This document shows positions 11,301 through 25,500 of a stretch of 64,000 nt of DNA, one piece after another. Both the position numbers and the translations under genes were made by a program. This DNA is from Cercis canadensis (taxonomy: Eukaryota > Streptophyta > Magnoliopsida > Fabales > Fabaceae). How positions within the stretch are numbered: the stretch's first letter is position 1; each line of letters starts with the position of its first letter. Under the pieces are notes generated by a model, which saw only the letters and a program-made list of their open reading frames with translations, ran no database searches and was not told where the DNA came from. Location of the stretch: NCBI GenBank assembly GCA_003255065.1, contig QAOA01001251.1:821424-885423 (forward strand), in the 5' to 3' direction.

Positions 11301-14300
11301 TCCATGTTCTTATCTATCAAACTATCTTCTTCATGTTTGTTTGTAATGGTATGGTTTCAAACCCATATCTGTGCTTCACAGCAATCCAGTGTTAATGAGG
11401 AATATCTTATTTGTCAAAAATCACCTGACCAGATTGAGGATTGAGTAAAACAAGATTACAGATGCAATCAATCAGCTTCACCCGTCCAAACCAATCAAGA
11501 AGATCAAATTGCGCAAGTTTATGTATCACATTTCCAAGTGACAGAAAGCACTGCATGAAAAAATCAACCAGTTAGTTGATTAAATCAAAACATCATCTGA
11601 ATACAAATCATGATGAAAAGGAATGTCTGTCTGCATGATAACATCTCTATCATTAAGTTTTTAACTAAAGGCCCTGTTTATTTAAAAACTATGTCACAAC
11701 AGAAGTAAGATGCTCAATACAAGCACTATGCAAGTCCACCTCTACTAGAAGATGACAGTGAACTGAAATTTGAAGCTATTCACACTGCAAGTCCACAATA
11801 TTAAAAAAAAGAGAGAGAGAGAAGATAAAGCAGAAGAAGAAGAAGAATTCCCTATGAGGTGTTGTAGAAAGCTTGACAACACTTTGAAATGGTATAGATC
11901 TAATACTTATTGATACACCATCAATGCAATGCAATTTTATTCTATTACTCACAACTTTACATAGAATAAAGAAAATACCAATTCGCCTTTGCCATTTGTT
12001 TGAATTATTTTACATTCTTGTGATTAATTGACATTTATTTTAAAGATATAATCCTTCCAAGTACAAAGTGTCAATGACTTGTCCCTGGAAGCCAATTCGC
12101 TCATAAATACAAATAAAATGAAATTGGAAGGTACCTGTTCTCTTTCTATTTCCCTCAAATATAGGCCACATTTATCCTTACCAACAGCGTCCAGGGATAA
12201 TAAGGTAGCTAGCAAACCACAGGTAGCAGACAGTAGATTGCAACAATCCAGCTTAAGTCTAACTTGCTCTTCAATCATTTCATTCATTATATTGACCTGC
12301 AAAAGAGATGTATGGACATAAATGGTGAAGGCAATCAGCAGCATGTGTTTTTTACTATAATTAAAATTATTTTTTAAAGAATTCAATTAAAATCAAGATC
12401 CAGTTATTTGCATACCAATTTTAGAAACTTTGCAGAAGATGACCAATGAGGATGTTGACAGAGATGGTACAGAATTTTTTCTTGCACCTACATTTAAAAG
12501 AAAAGAATAAAAAAAGGAATTAGAACATTTAATAACAAAGAAAACATGAAACATTCAATTGATGAATTCCTGAAACATAAGCAGATGTGACTGCATCTAA
12601 AGCATACCTTGGGATCAGATTCTTTCTCCATTAGTTTGAACAGGATATCCCATGTAATAACATGTGAAACGGAGAAAAAACTAGAAATAAGTGATATCAT
12701 GCCCATTTTCCACTTCTCAGAAGAAAAAGAATCACCACTGGCTATCTTGTTCCCAACTGTTAAAATATCAATGTCTCTGGAATAATCATTAACATCCAGT
12801 TCCATGTCCATAATCCTAGTTTTACTACTGTCATATGGGCGAGAACTTTCAATATTATCAGTTGCATCTATGTCTTGAAAAATCATCTCAGATTGGAGGC
12901 TCATCAGACGCTGAGAATAATCTTCATATAGTTTGACAAATGCCTTTAAAAGTCTCTCCACAGATTGGATTATCTCACAAACTGGAACTAAGTCTAACAC
13001 ATTTTGATCTCTCCATTCTTTAAATATAGGAGATGAAAGAAAACTTTGAATAGAAGCAACAACAGGGCTTGTCTCATCAAAAGTAGAATCATAACTTAGG
13101 CAACTAAGAGAATGAACATTTCTGTCTTGTTGAATGAAGTTGACAGCATAATCAAGCATTGCTAGCAGGTACTGACTTAACTTGGAGAGGAATGAAACAT
13201 TTATTTTCCTGAAAGCAAGTGAAAGCAAATAATGATTAGAGAAAAATAATAGTGGAATCAGGTGAGATGACAATGTCAAGTTTGAAACCAATTAGAGTAT
13301 GGTGTTTAACTCAAAAGAATAGCACATGTAATAAAAATTCTCACATTCCAAATATAGGATGTCCAAAGGTAACAAGCTTACAATTTGTAACAGATCATAC
13401 TGATGACCCATTAATAAAATAGAAATATTGTGAATGCAGTAAGACAGCCACAACCAACTGAATTATTGAATACCAATCGCTTGTGGCTAATAATGTGGAT
13501 GTATACACCAAGGCTCTCTGAATTCAATATACCTCAATCATGGAACATGAAAAATCATAATTTGAATTTTGAAGGAAGAAAACTTTGTTTTATAAGAGAG
13601 TAAAAGCCTAACTGAGATCAAAGTTAGATCTTCAACTACATAGTGTATATACAGAAAACTGTGTCCCTTCAAGAAGAAGAAAAGAAAACCAAAATGGAAT
13701 AAAAATAAAAATGTGACGCAAGTAGAAAGTTTATGATATCCTTCCCACTAACTGAGTACGTTCAAGAGATGTTCATGAATACAAGGAATCCAGAAAAGTG
13801 ATTTCAATACTGAGAAGACATTCTATTGCATTTCCTCCTAGCAATCCAAAGCAGAAAACCACAAGCATCCTTCAAAATTTTTGCACTGAAATCCTTGCCC
13901 ACTCCATTTCCCAACACAATAATTAACTCCTTACCATGGATAGAAGATACCACTCGAGTGACTAACCTTGTGAAAAATGAACCATGTATTAAGTTTGACA
14001 ATAGAGAACATGTAAAGAAAATATCAGGTAAACTTCTCTGCTTCATTTCTTCTTCCACTAGAGCTCCACAAATGGAGGTCTCCACTTCATGCAGTAGCTG
14101 ATCCCTAATTTCCCGGGGAAGATGTACTTGTGGATGGCTTTGCAACTCGGAAACCTGAAAAAGGACAACTGGCTCATTAAAAATAATGTATGCAAAGAGT
14201 TACAAACATATAAAAGCTTCTTTAAGTAATAGTCCAGTACCTCAACTTTAGAAAGGAAGCCAATTTTTGTGAGAACTTCCACAGAGCAATCCAAAAAATC

Positions 14301-17300
14301 ACGTAGACATTGGTGTTTAGGGTCTTCTATCTTCAATCATATCAAAATTTGATTTCTTAGTAAAAAATTTAAGTAAAATTATGAGACAACTTAAGTGTTT
14401 AGCAGGAAGATTAAGCAGTACCTTACAACCGTCATCTAGAACCTCAATTACATCCAAAGAGCTGTACAATAGAGGAAGTTCTTTAAAGCGTTGACTAAAA
14501 GGAGCACAACCAGCACAAAGAGCATACACAGCAGTAGGCAGAAATAAAACCATCCGTTCATTCAACATGGAATTTCCCTGCGTAAAATTAACAGATAAAT
14601 AATAAATAATACTAACATAGTTTATGCATACCTTGTGTGTCTGGGTTGTGCCCATTATCAATCTTGTGGATATATTATTCCCTCAATAAATAAACAAAAT
14701 GAAAGATTATAATACTTTACATATAACAATGTAAAGTAAACACACCTTCCAGGTAAAATGACTTAAAGCTGCTCTCAAAAGGTTCTTCCTTAGATGTAAA
14801 ATATCCCGAAGGTCAACCTGCATGATATGGAGGCAGAAAAAAAGACAGTGCTCAGCATGGAGATATACTTAATGTTTTTTTATTATAGAAGCATGAAACT
14901 TACCCACATTTGCACACTTACAAAACAAGGTGTTCATTACTTAACAAAAGTTATAAAAAATGTCACCAAGAGATGAGTCCAAATGAGTAGAATGCATATC
15001 AAAAGTTCAATTTCTTTTACTAGCCCAAGCCAATCATACATATTAAAATGTAATAAAATCAAATGATGGCTTAAAGCATACTCCATTCTTCACCTACATT
15101 AATAATCAGAGAATTTAACTAGCAGCAATCATCTATCATCACGTATGGCAAAGATCACTAGAGTGTCACGACAATTTTACATTCATTAATTGTCCACTCC
15201 ATCAGGAATAAAATTTAATATGTACTTCGGAAACTAAGTAAAATAATTACTGGGATACCCATAAGAAGCATATATATATATATACACAACCAATGGTATT
15301 AGTGTGTCAAGCTCAATAAAAGCAAGGAATTGGACCAATTTGTTATTACTTAAGCTTGATTTGATAAAACAAGGAAACTTTATTAAAAGGAGAGGAAGTA
15401 CAGGATTGGAGGATAAATATCCTCCTCAAACAGACTGCAACAGAAAAAGAGAAGATACAACTGGAAAAAAAAAAAGTATATATATATATGTNAAAAAAAA
15501 AAAAAGTATATATATATATATGTATATATTCTCAAAAGAGCTTCCCAAACCCTTTGAAAGGCGGTCATTGAAACTCCCCTGAAAAACCATTTGCTTCACA
15601 ATCAAAAGGAAGACAAGAATGCAATCCTCTCACAAAAAATAGTTAGCAGGAGCAGAGGATAAGATATACTCCTAAGAACTACGGGACTATTAGAAAGAAA
15701 TGTCAAGTAATCAAATAATATAGATGATCACAAGGCAACTTACCTGACAATTTCTCCTCAAAAAATAACATGAGAAGAAATACAATATGGGCCTGCATAG
15801 AAGGTAAATCATACATTAAATAAATACAGAGTGACAGCATCAAGTATAAATCAAATTTCATGTTCAGAAAATAACAAACCAGAGGAAAGGGGAGAAAATA
15901 GGGTATAAATAATCAATTCAAATTTTTTGGCTGATGTCTTTCTTTGTCACCCTAGCTTCCCAACTTCCAAAAAACGTTTGACACACATCACATTTATTCC
16001 ACTTCAGTGAAAACCTCCGACATTGAACACTCCATGTTAAAAGAGGTGACTACTATTCTCTGGTGGGAACTAAGAGTGCCTGTATGAGTATATGTTCAAG
16101 GGACCCCAGCTAAAAAATTAATACTCAACCAGCAATCAAATTGGAATTATATGTGATGTGACACCCCAATTTACTTCAGTGGAATCTTTGTACAAATTGT
16201 ATAAGCATGACAATATTAACCAGTAATTCTGTAAATCCATGGAAACTTGAGTTTCAAGTATTTCTTAGATACAAGCACAAAAAAGTATTATTGAATTCAT
16301 TTTATGAGTTAAAGGATAAAACTTTTGTTTATTCAGTAACAATCTTGAAATTACATTTTCCACATGATATAGTCAAAGTAAAGGGCACTTACGTTGATGG
16401 TGGTCTTTTGAATAACTGAAGATCCCAGACATCTTGAGGTATTACACATGTATTTACTAGATCCTGGGAAGAAGCATATCAGGTTATGTTAAAAAGTAAT
16501 TGTATTTAACAGGTCCCTGGCATAAGTCATGCTCAATTGTGTAGTCTAGTACTCACATTTGAGGTTATGTTACCAAGAAGCACCAAAGCAGCATCCACCT
16601 GCATGAATATGTCTTGGATCAAAATCAAAATGGCAACTCAAACCAGAAAGAGCCAAGGGGAATATATATAAAAGAAACTTCCAAAAAATTACCAAATATC
16701 AAGAAATCAAAAATATATAAAGTGAGTGCCTAGTCAAACAAAATGGACATATATCAACAAAAAATTTCTTTAAAAAAATAAATATTACGTTATAGTTTAG
16801 CAACCAAACTTTCTATCAAAATTACCAACAAGATATAAAGTGAATCAAGCTGACTATGGAGACATAACTTTTTGATTCAGAGAATTATGAACAAGAAAAA
16901 TAAGAACAAAAACCGAACACTAGGAGTAGATTCTGTTAAGAGAACTTACAACAGCAATTATGTTGCTGTATATAGGCAACCCATGTACTACAGAACTCCA
17001 TATCAGTTGCCAACCATCGATGAACTGCAAAAATTGGTCCAACCAAGTTAAAGCATACTACAATAAAGAAAATTATATACTAATAAAGCAAGACACTTGT
17101 CCAGAATAACCTTGACAAAGAATCATTTTAATGATAATTTTCCAAGCAAGTTTTACTGAGTCTCCATGGACTGTTAGAACTCAGTAACTGGTAAGTAAAA
17201 CATTTTTTTAACCAAAACCTTTTGCGTGAAAGATTATTCAGAGATCTCAATTAGCCTAAATCAGACACGGAGGACCAAGATTCTTGTTCCTACTGATTTT

Positions 17301-20300
17301 TGCCATCTTTTTTTATTCAGTAAGTGCATCTCTTCCCACCTCCTCTTTTATTATTATTTTTTTTTTTTTTTTGGATAAAAGAGGAATGTTATCTGAAGGA
17401 GAAAAGAAATGATAAGAAAGGAGGACAAGATATCCTCGTTACACAAGAAACAAAAGAAAACATAACACACAAAAAAACCAGGAAATTAATACAAAAGAGC
17501 CGTCCATTAGCATTTTCGCAAAATGACATTCCATCATCACCCCTAACTTAAAAACCAAAATCTTTTCTTTGATTAATGAGCTAGAATTTGGGGACTTCAT
17601 TCTAGCATAACTTATGAATATGTGAGAGAGAGAGAGACCTCATTTAAGGTAGATAACGACATTGATGATTTTTCCACCTTTGAATTTGGAAGCAACAGAA
17701 CAGAGGAAAGTTCCTGCAAACTCCTTTACACACAGGAAAACAGATATGAGTTCAAAATGTTCAGAGGGTAGCCAGTGTCTCTAATACCAATTCAAATAAA
17801 ACAGAATTATGTATGTAATATAAGAATAAAAAGGAACAAATTCCTAGCACTGAAGTTCACAAGCACCGGAGCATCTTATGGTCAAGCATATGACCTGGGC
17901 CAACAGCAAAATAATGTAAAGAGAATATTTTATGACCATTCACAGCAGCATACCTCAGAGTCCACAACAAACCATCATAAGCACGTTCCATGTTCGCAGA
18001 ATTCAGGATTCTGCAATACTATCTCAATTTTGTTAATCCAATAGTTATAATGAAGATTCTTTTCTCACAAAGAATGTCTCATGCATGCATACACTTTCAA
18101 ACCATGTGAATGGTAATTAAGTTTCAAAGCAAAAGCACATTTCGAACCAGCTATCTATCAACCATTAGTTATCTACCTAGCCATGCACAATAATCCCATA
18201 GCGATAGCATGAAGAACAAAGGATAAGTTATCCTACCAAAATTCTATGAAAAAAGAAAGATATCCTACGAATAAATCAAGAAAGGAAACTCAAATCCAAA
18301 GAAATGTAACTTAAAAGTATAGATATCTATGTAAAACACCCCTCTGTGCTATCTAAAGATCCGTTAAAAGATACCATTTAAAAAACAATGAGCTAAGCAC
18401 AATAAACATGCCTTGTACACAACCCTCTCCCACAACAGAACAGGGCATGAAGATACATGATTTATGCATGATTCCACAAATAAAGTTAAACAAATTTATC
18501 TATGACCTCACGTTCAACAACAACCATGCGCATAAATGAAAATACTATTGATTGCAATTCTGAAAAATAAACTGTTCGCAAAGAAGGTTTTGACACTAGA
18601 AGACCAGAAAAAGATAGTCAAGTATCGTGTCCTTTCATCCCTATGTAGTATTCTTTTTTGTGCACAAAAACATCTATATTATAGTGAAAGAGAAAAAAGA
18701 AATAAAAGGAGATAATAATTCAAAATAAAATACATAAAAATAAAACAACGATGGCTTCATAACATTCCCATTTCCAATTACCTGTCAAAGCTCATTCATA
18801 TGCCTTCAAACCAGTAAAGAAAAAGATCCCTAGAAATGCGAGTATGGTAGTTTCGAGTGAGAAAACAAAATGCAGCATTCCTGAAGCATAGATCCTCCAT
18901 TTGGGTTTGGTATAATGACATTTAATCTAAATAATGTCTATCAACCATGCAGAAGAAAACTGATTTAGGATCATGATATCAAAAGATGTATGCAAAGACT
19001 TTGGTAATGATTCTCAGATCTGATCAAATATGGGAAAACGAGAAAAAGATAAAATGATAACCAAAAACTCAAGAGACCCATAATATAATAGTTCACTAGA
19101 AAGAAATGTCTAGTTTAGTAAACCTAAATTTATTTCTTGTGCATAATTCAATTAGCACCTTCAATTTGCTTGTTGAGATCAGTTTCTCCCTTATATATGC
19201 TTATGGAGAAGTTCTCTTGCACCAGATGTCACGAAACCAATAGAGTGAATGCATCACAATGAGTATCAATTGTTTTACCATGATCAGACACAGAGCTTTT
19301 CAACATATAAAAGAAAATTCTGAGAGAAAGAGACACCAATTGGGCACACTGAATACATTAGAGGTGAGCAAATGAAGAAGCCTCACATGGAAAAGAAGAA
19401 TAGTGATATCAATATGTACTGAAAACAAAAGTTTTCAAAACAACAATTAATACCTATATGGCATACTACAGAATGACTTTTAGGCATCAATCCTGAAATT
19501 AGCCTATAACTTACCATAACCATTTGCCTTTCATGAGTGCCTCCCTTAGAAGCACAGCAGCCGGCTCCCTCTTAACCCGTTTTTCAGTTAATGAGGCTCT
19601 GGTTGTATTATGGCATGCCTGAGAGATAAATCATATTAGCCAGCAATCTAATTCTTAAAGTAGAAAAATAAATCAAAACTTTAGCAAATATATTAAATAA
19701 ACTTGTGACAAAATTGCCAGTTTTAAAGGTTATTATACAAACATTATTTGGAAACTGTGGATTTAAGTAACTTAATATGTGTGACAAATGGTGAAATTTC
19801 ACCAATAAGATCAACCTGACAATAGAACACAGAAATGCATTCCAGGTTCTTAAGCCATCATTTTAAAACCAGAACCAGAAGAAAAAGATTAGCAAAGAGG
19901 GCAGGATAACACAAACTCCGAGATACTTATGTAGTTAAAGCAACATGATCAGAAAAATAAATAAAATAATGATAAAAAATGGAGCAGAGAGCTCCAGTTT
20001 AAAACCCAGGAACCAGCTACTGAGTTTCTAGTGACTACCTTATAAAATAGAACCGCTGCAAGCTCCACTAAAACACAGTGTGAGCTACTCAAAGCTCCAA
20101 ATTTATCATCTTTGTTTCCATCACCCCTGCATAGAATGACCATTTACACCATCAATAACTAGAAGCTCCACTGTCAAATTAATAAAATAATGAAAAAAGA
20201 TAAATGTTAGAAACACTCACCAAGGAATAGAAGTACTAGATGTACTACCCTGATCAAGATCCTTACAAATCACATCCAAAAGTTGTTCTACCAATAAACA

Positions 20301-22509
20301 CCCATCACCAGCACCTCTTGTTAAATTCAACTGTAACCTTGCATAGAACATAAGCGCATCCTGCAATGGAAGTATACACATATCTGTTTGAAGCATAGAG
20401 ACAATCTATAAGCAAGTAATTTACTCTAAAATGCAATATAAGAGACCTTAAGAACTCGATCATGTGTTGTCAGCCAACAGCGGAACACAAACTGCTGCAT
20501 GGCATTATGGATCTCCAACAACTGACAACCCAAATTTGGACCATCATTTAACAAATATGTATTAATACACTCAACAAGCTTGCGTGAGATCTTTCCCTCA
20601 TCCCTGAAGAAAATAACAAGAACAAGACAGAATGTAATCTAGCAGAATATAAAAATGCCAAAAGGATACTTTTGAATCAATTTATGATATACCTGATGAA
20701 TGAACAGATCCTAACAAAACCCTTAATGATGTCTTCTCTAAGATTATCAGGGTAGTCACCGGGAGGATTTTCCAGAAGTGAATGAAGCGTCACAATGTAG
20801 CGGAAAGCCTCATCCTTGGAAGTATAATGACTAATATTATTCCCTTTCAAGCTTGCTTCAACCTTCTCAATGAAAAGAAGCACCAAATCTTGCCAAAAGA
20901 TTTTGATTATATAAATAAGAAAAAAGATTAAGAAATATGATGTCAATGAGACATCATGAGGAACGAAGCATGCCCCATGGTAAATTATTATTATTATTAT
21001 TATTATATTAAAGGGAAAAAAAAACTTACTGCAGTAAATGCGCTTCCTTATCTGGAAACTATAATCCTTGACTGCCAATAGATGCCGGAGGATAATCCCA
21101 TACTCTGACTGAAAGCTTGGGACATTGCTCAGGACGTCCCAAACATGATTGAAAAGTGGTTTAACTATGGATAATAAAGGTAGCATTTTGCCTAAAACAA
21201 AAAAAAGTAAGTAAGAGGGGGGATCAGCTTATCATTTGTTGCACCATTGCAAGTTATCAGCACTTTAAGGGATTTGGTATTCTCTTTATTTGGTGTCCAT
21301 AGTCTCAAAAGAGTATTATAGCTTAAAATTTTTAGCTTTTTGTGATGAACTCCTTCATTGGAACAGAAAAGATGGGTACTTGAAGATCTATATGTTCACT
21401 ACTAAGCGTGAAAAGGGTTGTCTTACAGTTGACTGCAGCATCTAATCATCCTGTCTTTTTCTTCCCTAGGCTTGTTTCCCGTCTTTAAGATGCAATGAAT
21501 TTTAGCATTTGACTTCTTATTCTATTGTTTTTACTCAAAAAAAGAGGGGGAGGGGATGAACAACTAAGCCTCCACTGACTGACCTGAATACTTGGCATCT
21601 TCTGCTCGTTGCACAACAACTCTAAGAGTCTTCGCATATACCATCTTTGGCATTCTGCGCTTACTTGAGGATATCTCCAATGATGCAGATTGAATCAGTA
21701 AAGAAATAAGAAAAGGCCATGTTTCAGCTGCCCAACAAAATTATTAAAAAAAATGATTAAATAGATGACAAATAAAAGTTACACTTTGGCTTTAATATTC
21801 CTTGAATAATTGCCTCCAGAATTGCATGTAAATTTAAAATATAAATTGATCTTACAATGAGGAATTTCATCTGGTTTAAGCTTTGCAGTGCTCTGCCCGA
21901 TAAATTTGCAGAAATCGAATGACCGTTCTCCTTCTAACCACGTATTTAACAACTTGATTCCTTCCTGATAACACAACATGTCGCATTAGAATCAAGTATG
22001 TGATCCTTAGAGGATTTACACCAAAAACAAATCAAAATAATGAATGAACATCATCTGGTTCATTTACATTACCATTTGACATGGTAAAAGAAGAAACAAA
22101 TGTAAAAGAATATTTGTTTGGTAAGCAATTATAAGCATTATTCTTTGATTCTTTGATTTCAGCGATCACGACTCAGATAAACTGAAGCATCACTTAAATG
22201 AACCATATGAATGCGTGGCTTATTGGGATATGTATGATTGCTACTGAAATCAAATCAAAATTTTCAATACTAAATTTATCATTCCAGAAGAGGAACGACG
22301 AAAATGTCCATCCAAAATAGCCGATTCAAGTCGGTTTACAGCCTCAGCATGGGATTAAGTAATTTCATATCGGGGGTTTTCCCAGTGACCAAATGAAGGC
22401 AAAGTTAAAGTCGATGAAGGAAAGTGAAGGTTACTTCGCGAGCTTTAGCTTTATCAGAAGATAGCTTCTCCACAATTTCTTGTACGTCTCTAGAACTGAC
22501 GATCGCCAT
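2337..22509 (-). CDS. ATM: Serine/threonine kinase ATM, N-terminal part (41 exons; 3' part outside window)
   Basis: ATM is the PI3K-like kinase that signals DNA double-strand breaks in the nucleus. Exons 5'->3' (minus): 22435-22509, 21856-21964, 21584-21727, 21030-21191, 20693-20888, 20447-20603, 20221-20360, 20039-20126, 19515-19618, 18782-18880, 17954-18010, 17639-17723, 16950-17024, 16557-16598, 16393-16463, 15744-15792, 14746-14817, 14422-14577, 14241-14330, 13811-14154, 12608-13208, 12416-12487, 12135-12296, 11425-11550, 10556-10683, 10111-10267, 9799-9845, 9657-9720, 8937-9011, 7641-7760, 7210-7395, 6751-6872, 6597-6666, 6354-6481, 5294-5666, 5107-5205, 4959-5005, 4456-4648, 4138-4350, 3425-3496, 2337-2406. 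The start MAIVSSRDVQEIVEKLSS carries the TAN motif (LSSDKAKAREEGIKLL), and SETWPF and RRMPK match plant ATM. Phase is kept through all 41 exons (5440 nt, about 1813 codons), mainly HEAT-repeat region. FAT, kinase and FATC parts would lie left of the window. Two oddities: an in-frame TGA at 18796-18798 (codon about 420), and a GC donor after 5107-5205. I inferred exon ends from GT-AG sites plus phase. Identity is near certain; single junctions are less so. Confidence 0.93.
3015..3310. repeat. Exact 119-bp direct repeat around a single N (probable false duplication)
   Basis: Positions 3015-3133 and 3192-3310 carry the same 119 bp (TTTCCAGCCC... to ...GCAAATCACC). The N at 3134 falls exactly at the end of the first copy. 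Identity without divergence and the N at the boundary point to two overlapping contig ends placed in series, not a biological repeat. The region is inside an ATM intron, so no coding sequence is affected. Confidence 0.85.
3556..3718 (-). mobile_element. Solo LTR with 5-bp target duplication AAAGC in an ATM intron
   Basis: Its reverse complement begins TGTTAGAATATT and ends CTCACA, as the LTR at 2-161 does. It shares that LTR's internal blocks (GTAGTTATTATAGC, GTGAGAAGCTAGTCTCAC). It is flanked by AAAGC at 3551-3555 and again at 3719-3723. No internal retroelement sequence is attached, so this is a solo LTR left by recombination between two LTRs. It lies between the ATM exons at 4138-4350 and 3425-3496. 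Confidence 0.88.
4820..4873 (-). other. Candidate 54-nt in-frame cassette exon within an ATM intron
   Basis: On the minus strand this stretch follows an AG acceptor (TTTAAACAG) and ends at a strong GTGAGT donor. It is 54 nt long and open in the frame set by the upstream exon 4959-5005, so inclusion would add 18 residues without shifting ATM. Direct joining of 4959-5005 to 4456-4648 also keeps the frame, and I think that is the normal form. Only transcripts can decide. Confidence 0.3.
15463..15523. repeat. A-run plus (TA)n microsatellite repeated across an N
   Basis: An A-run followed by a TA dinucleotide run occurs on both sides of the N at 15492. It is either a collapsed or mis-joined microsatellite or a short false duplication. 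It lies in the ATM intron between exons 15744-15792 and 14746-14817. Confidence 0.6.
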
Positions 22510-25500
22510 TATCACGAAGCACTAAGATGGATTATACCTATCAATAATCGAATCAGACGAGAGGTTTCACGCGGTAATAGAGAAGCTAGGGTTTTTGGCC
22601 ATGGCACTTCTGGGCGTTGAGTAGAGGGGATGAAATGGCGGGAAAATGGAAGGTTTTAGACCCCGGAAAACAGGGGATTAGTGTTTTAAGTCTGGAGGGT
22701 TTTTGACACGAGACGACGGATATGGATTGTTTTGGCTCGGCTTGGCTCAGGTAAGTTTTCCCCCGATGGCATTTTTTGGGTTGTATTAATATTATATAAA
22801 CGATGGCACTCCACAAGCCGAGAAAAATAAATATAAATAAATAAACACCACATAGAGGTCGTAGTAAAAAACTAAAAACTATTTTTCTCCTGTAGAGTAT
22901 AATGTTTATTACATATAAAACTGATAAGAATAAAAATAACAAGTAAATTAAAGTATTTTGGTTACTAATTTACATAATTTTCTCTGCATGTCATGTGTAT
23001 ACCTTTTATTGATATATGTGTAGCTTTTTATATGATTCTGTCTAAACAATATTTGTCACATATTAAGCAGCATTATATTAAATTGTAAAACTTTTAAACT
23101 TGTATGATATGTAAATTAATACTTCCCATACAGTAAAAGGAAAATTTTGAGATCGAACGACAATTTACATTTTTTTTTTTTTTCAATCAATCTACATAGT
23201 TGATATTTATGATAAATATTTAATTATTTATTTGATAATGTTTATGAATAATAATAAATGACAAAATAATGTATGAAGGAACCTGAGTTTATCTAATTTC
23301 ACTTAAACTTCTTTTCAACTCACATTTGGACAAGTCATATAATTATGTATTTAAGTTTGTATATTTATTATTTGGATGTGAATTTTTTGACACAATTGTA
23401 AAACTTATCATACTTACACCAATAAATAATTTATTGTTGAATGTAATTTTTCATAAAATCAACCATTTGATTAAAGATTATCATAATGTAAATATTGCTT
23501 GTAAATTTTCACATAATTCTAAAATTAATTTATGCTTTATTGGATTATTTTATTTTAACATGAAATATAAGTAAATTTTGGATGTTTATTAAATTAAATA
23601 TTTATAAATATTTTTATTATAATATTTATAGATGTTTGATCTATCTGAATTTTTTCATACATTATTATCACAATGATATATTGTGATTCAATAATTAGAT
23701 CAATTAAAATACATTCTACAAGACTTACCAAAAAAAAATTTCTACAATAATTTGTTTATTAGTTTAAAGTGTGAAAAACCTTATACATCATTCTTATAAA
23801 AAATTTTAAAAAAAAAAAACCTTATACATAAATTCAACCGATCCCTACATAATCTAAAATTTAATTTGTTTACAATGGACCACCTTTGTTGGTCCGTTTA
23901 GTATATCAATGGGTTACTTTTTTATGGACCATCTACGTTGGACTACGTAAACTCCTTTACTATGGAGGCTTTTTCTGTTTTTTGGGAGTACTACGGAGGT
24001 TTTTAAATCCCCAAATTGGGCAAGCCCGGTTACATAGCCAGCGAATCAAAACTACTTTCTGGATCAAAACAGAGTTGAAAGCCCAAACTAAAAAAAAAAA
24101 TCCTCAATTTTCTTTTGGGAAGAACATTATGAAAGATGAAGAAAAATAAGGAAACGACATTAAGCATCCCTACGTACTGTTTTGGATCATAGCAGTCGAT
24201 TATATTAAATTTTCACTATTTAAAAATAAATTGTGTTACAGTAGTTACAGTTGATATAATATGAGTTTAATTAGACTTACTTAAAATTTTTATCTATATA
24301 TCTTAGATAATGCCAATTCCATGCATTAATGTGAGATAATATGACATAATATATTGTAACAAAAAAAAATGACATAATGTAATGTGTATTAAACATTTAT
24401 CTTAATAGTCATATATATCGTATAACCTACTCAACTAATAAATTTGGGAAAATATATAAGTGTCAAAGGAGGGAAAAGCTAAACTACTAGCTGATATGTT
24501 CTTGAAGTGTATCTCAAGAAAGACAATGACAAATCCTTTGCATATTCTTTCTTGTTCATCAATTTCGTAAAAAATTGAAATATAGAAGGCAAAGGCCAAA
24601 TAAGACTTAAATGTGTACATTCAAATATATTAACTATATGACTATTACTATTCATAACATTATGTGATTTAATTATAGAATCATAAATTTTTTCATATAT
24701 TTTTATTGTATTTCCATGTTGAGAAATAATCTATGCAAGTTATTTGTGGGGTGACACCTTGCATCAAACTCTTCGAGGTAGCCAAACTATGAGTAAGTGT
24801 AATAATAAGAACAGCTCTCCAATAGGTAATTAAACATAAATCGTACGTGTGGAAGGTGACAAAAGCAACAAACCAACAATTCACATAACGTTAAAATATA
24901 TTGGTGGTTGATTAAGATCCTGTCCACCGCCCACATAGATTCGTCGAATTAAAAATATATCCTTCAAACTGGGAATTCGTTTAGATCTCCATTCCCTTTG
25001 TTTAGCCATTTCCCTGCGCGCCGCACTCACCGTTGGCACTTTGCAGTCTCGCGCATGCGCATATAAAATTAATATTAAACACCACCTACCTAATACACTG
25101 CAGTCCCACGTTGCATAAATTGTAAGAGTTCTGGTTTTTGTATATACGTTATTTACATTATACTATGTAAATTTGATTAGCTTCACAATAGAATTCTCAA
25201 TATTTTTTAGCATAATTAAGGTTCTTTACACCTCTTATACTAGGTTTGTAAGAATCATTTATCGATTTGCATATACGTGGCGGTCGTACTATGTGTGCCA
25301 AGGCAGCACTGAGCACATGGACAAAAAGAACCAGATATGTAATCTCTTTACATGGACACAAGGATTAGAAAAATTGGACTATAGGTCTTACTTTGCTGAC
25401 CATGTCATTTCATTTGCCTCTCAGTTCACACTTCACACAATCCCCCAGAAATGTACTTCTATTCAGGTTTATTGGCAGTGGGATTGGGAAATATGTGGTG

